From Neotabrizicola shimadae (GTDB taxonomy: Bacteria; Pseudomonadota; Alphaproteobacteria; Rhodobacterales; Rhodobacteraceae): a stretch of DNA of 64,000 bases. Positions 63,559 through 64,000 of this stretch are shown in pieces. A program made the translations under genes and the position numbers. The notes under the pieces are model-generated. The model saw nothing but the letters and a program-made list of their open reading frames with translations. It was not told the origin of the DNA and did not search any database. The stretch is taken from contig NZ_CP069370.1 of assembly GCF_019623905.1 (NCBI RefSeq), positions 1,550,001-1,614,000 on the forward strand. Reading direction: 5' to 3'. Each line of letters begins with the position of its first letter. The first letter of the stretch is position 1.

Positions 63559-64000
63559 ATGGCGCGCCGCAAGCCCCGCGACGAGGATGCGCCGCCCACC
63601 CTTCGGGACCGGCTCGCCTATGGCATCCTCGCCACCCTTCTGGCGGGCCTTCTCCTCCTGCCCTACCGCAGCCGCGTGCGCCTTGGCGGCTGGCTCTCGG
63701 CCCGCGTCGGCTCACCGCTCTTTCGCATCCCCGCCCTGATCCGCCAGAACCTCACCCGCAGCCTGCCGGACCTCTCCGAACACGAGATCGGCCGCCTGGT
63801 GCACGAAGTCTCCGACAACACGGGCCGCACCATGGTGGAACTGGCCTCGGGCCGCGACTTCCTGGCCCAGGCCGCCAAGGCGCGCGTGACAGGCGCGGGC
63901 CTCGACGCCGTCCTGGCCGCCCACGCCGCGGGCCGGCCCGTCATCCTCGTCTCGGGCCATTTCGGCAGCTACGACGTGCCGCGCGCCCATCTCGCCTCGC
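63559..64000 (+). CDS. Lipid A biosynthesis acyltransferase (LpxL/HtrB type, partial)
   Basis: 147 codons are present; the frame is open at the window edge. N-terminal membrane segment (LAYGILATLLAGLLLLPY) and the catalytic HX4D motif in GHFGSYD are seen, and the arrangement LIRQNLTRSLPDLS before it is typical. It adds a secondary acyl chain to lipid A at the inner membrane. It follows the EamA gene by one base. Confidence 0.85.
   Translation, partial: MARRKPRDEDAPPTLRDRLAYGILATLLAGLLLLPYRSRVRLGGWLSARVGSPLFRIPALIRQNLTRSLPDLSEHEIGRLVHEVSDNTGRTMVELASGRDFLAQAAKARVTGAGLDAVLAAHAAGRPVILVSGHFGSYDVPRAHLAS

Overview
The window is a high-GC (roughly 65-70%) chromosomal segment of an alphaproteobacterium, almost certainly Rhodobacteraceae (Rhodobacterales). 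This rests on gene content and gene order recognised from memory: an NDUFA12-type complex I accessory gene next to mlaD and a DUF2155 gene, a sulfate-assimilation operon with DUF2849 and DUF934 genes, an assimilatory reductase of the APS type, the DMSP lyase DddP, PreT/PreA pyrimidine dehydrogenase, and the typical IF-3 N-terminus. The genus cannot be fixed from the sequence alone. Most of the window is housekeeping or catabolic chromosome. There is no rRNA, tRNA, CRISPR array or prophage. The only clear insertion sequence is one IS110-family element.

Layout. 1-2641: end of an O-antigen flippase-like gene, then mtnP and apt, which together salvage methylthioadenosine to AMP. 2642 to about 3860: IS110 element with a structured non-coding left end (bridge RNA candidate). 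4402-6255: metF and divergent metR-like regulator. 6417-11908: Tat-exported amidohydrolase, LysR/gcdH pair, glutamine synthetase-like ligase. 11996-15293: preT-dedA-preA operon for reductive pyrimidine catabolism, with a RutR-like operator. 15525-16640: lower-GC sulfotransferase-like gene. 17106-19804: accB, accC, aat. 19720-21015: NDUFA12-mlaD-DUF2155. 21164-24289: 1041-residue RTX protein. 24454-26495: clpP-clpX. 26676-30210: ynjBCD-type ABC importer. 30333-35344: Lrp regulator and the cysteine operon (DUF2849-cysI-cysH-DUF934-fpr). 35428-36726: Ala-rich membrane protein and infC with a probable AUA start. 36988-43524: molybdenum-enzyme maturation genes (molybdopterin-binding protein, XdhC, CoxE, CoxD) interrupted by a TolA-like OmpA protein. 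43761-47355: hypothetical, GFA protein, pyrC, membrane protein, pyrE. 47587-52856: dnaB, nnrDE, glnB, glnA. 52905-56473: secreted trypsin-like protease, two unrecognised proteins and a DUF3445 demethylase-like protein. 56650-57990: dddP. 58021-64000: CDGSH protein, purB, secreted proteins, a FliG-like orphan, EamA transporter and the start of a lipid A acyltransferase.

The most unusual signals are non-coding. (1) A 73-bp three-block repeat (TTAA-N7-TTAA, 11 nt, AACCCATTG, 20 nt, an 18-bp perfect palindrome) occurs three times with identical internal spacing, each time with the palindrome towards the 3' end of a gene. (2) The IS110 element has a stack of hairpins upstream of its transposase. 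(3) A 122-bp inverted-repeat element lies in frame inside the NAD(P)HX repair gene, which also carries a low-GC patch. (4) Spaced TGCCACATT boxes lie between a secreted protease gene and its divergent neighbour. (5) A RutR-like dyad precedes preT. All coordinates, repeats and reading frames were read by eye. Homology statements are from family knowledge, not from a search.
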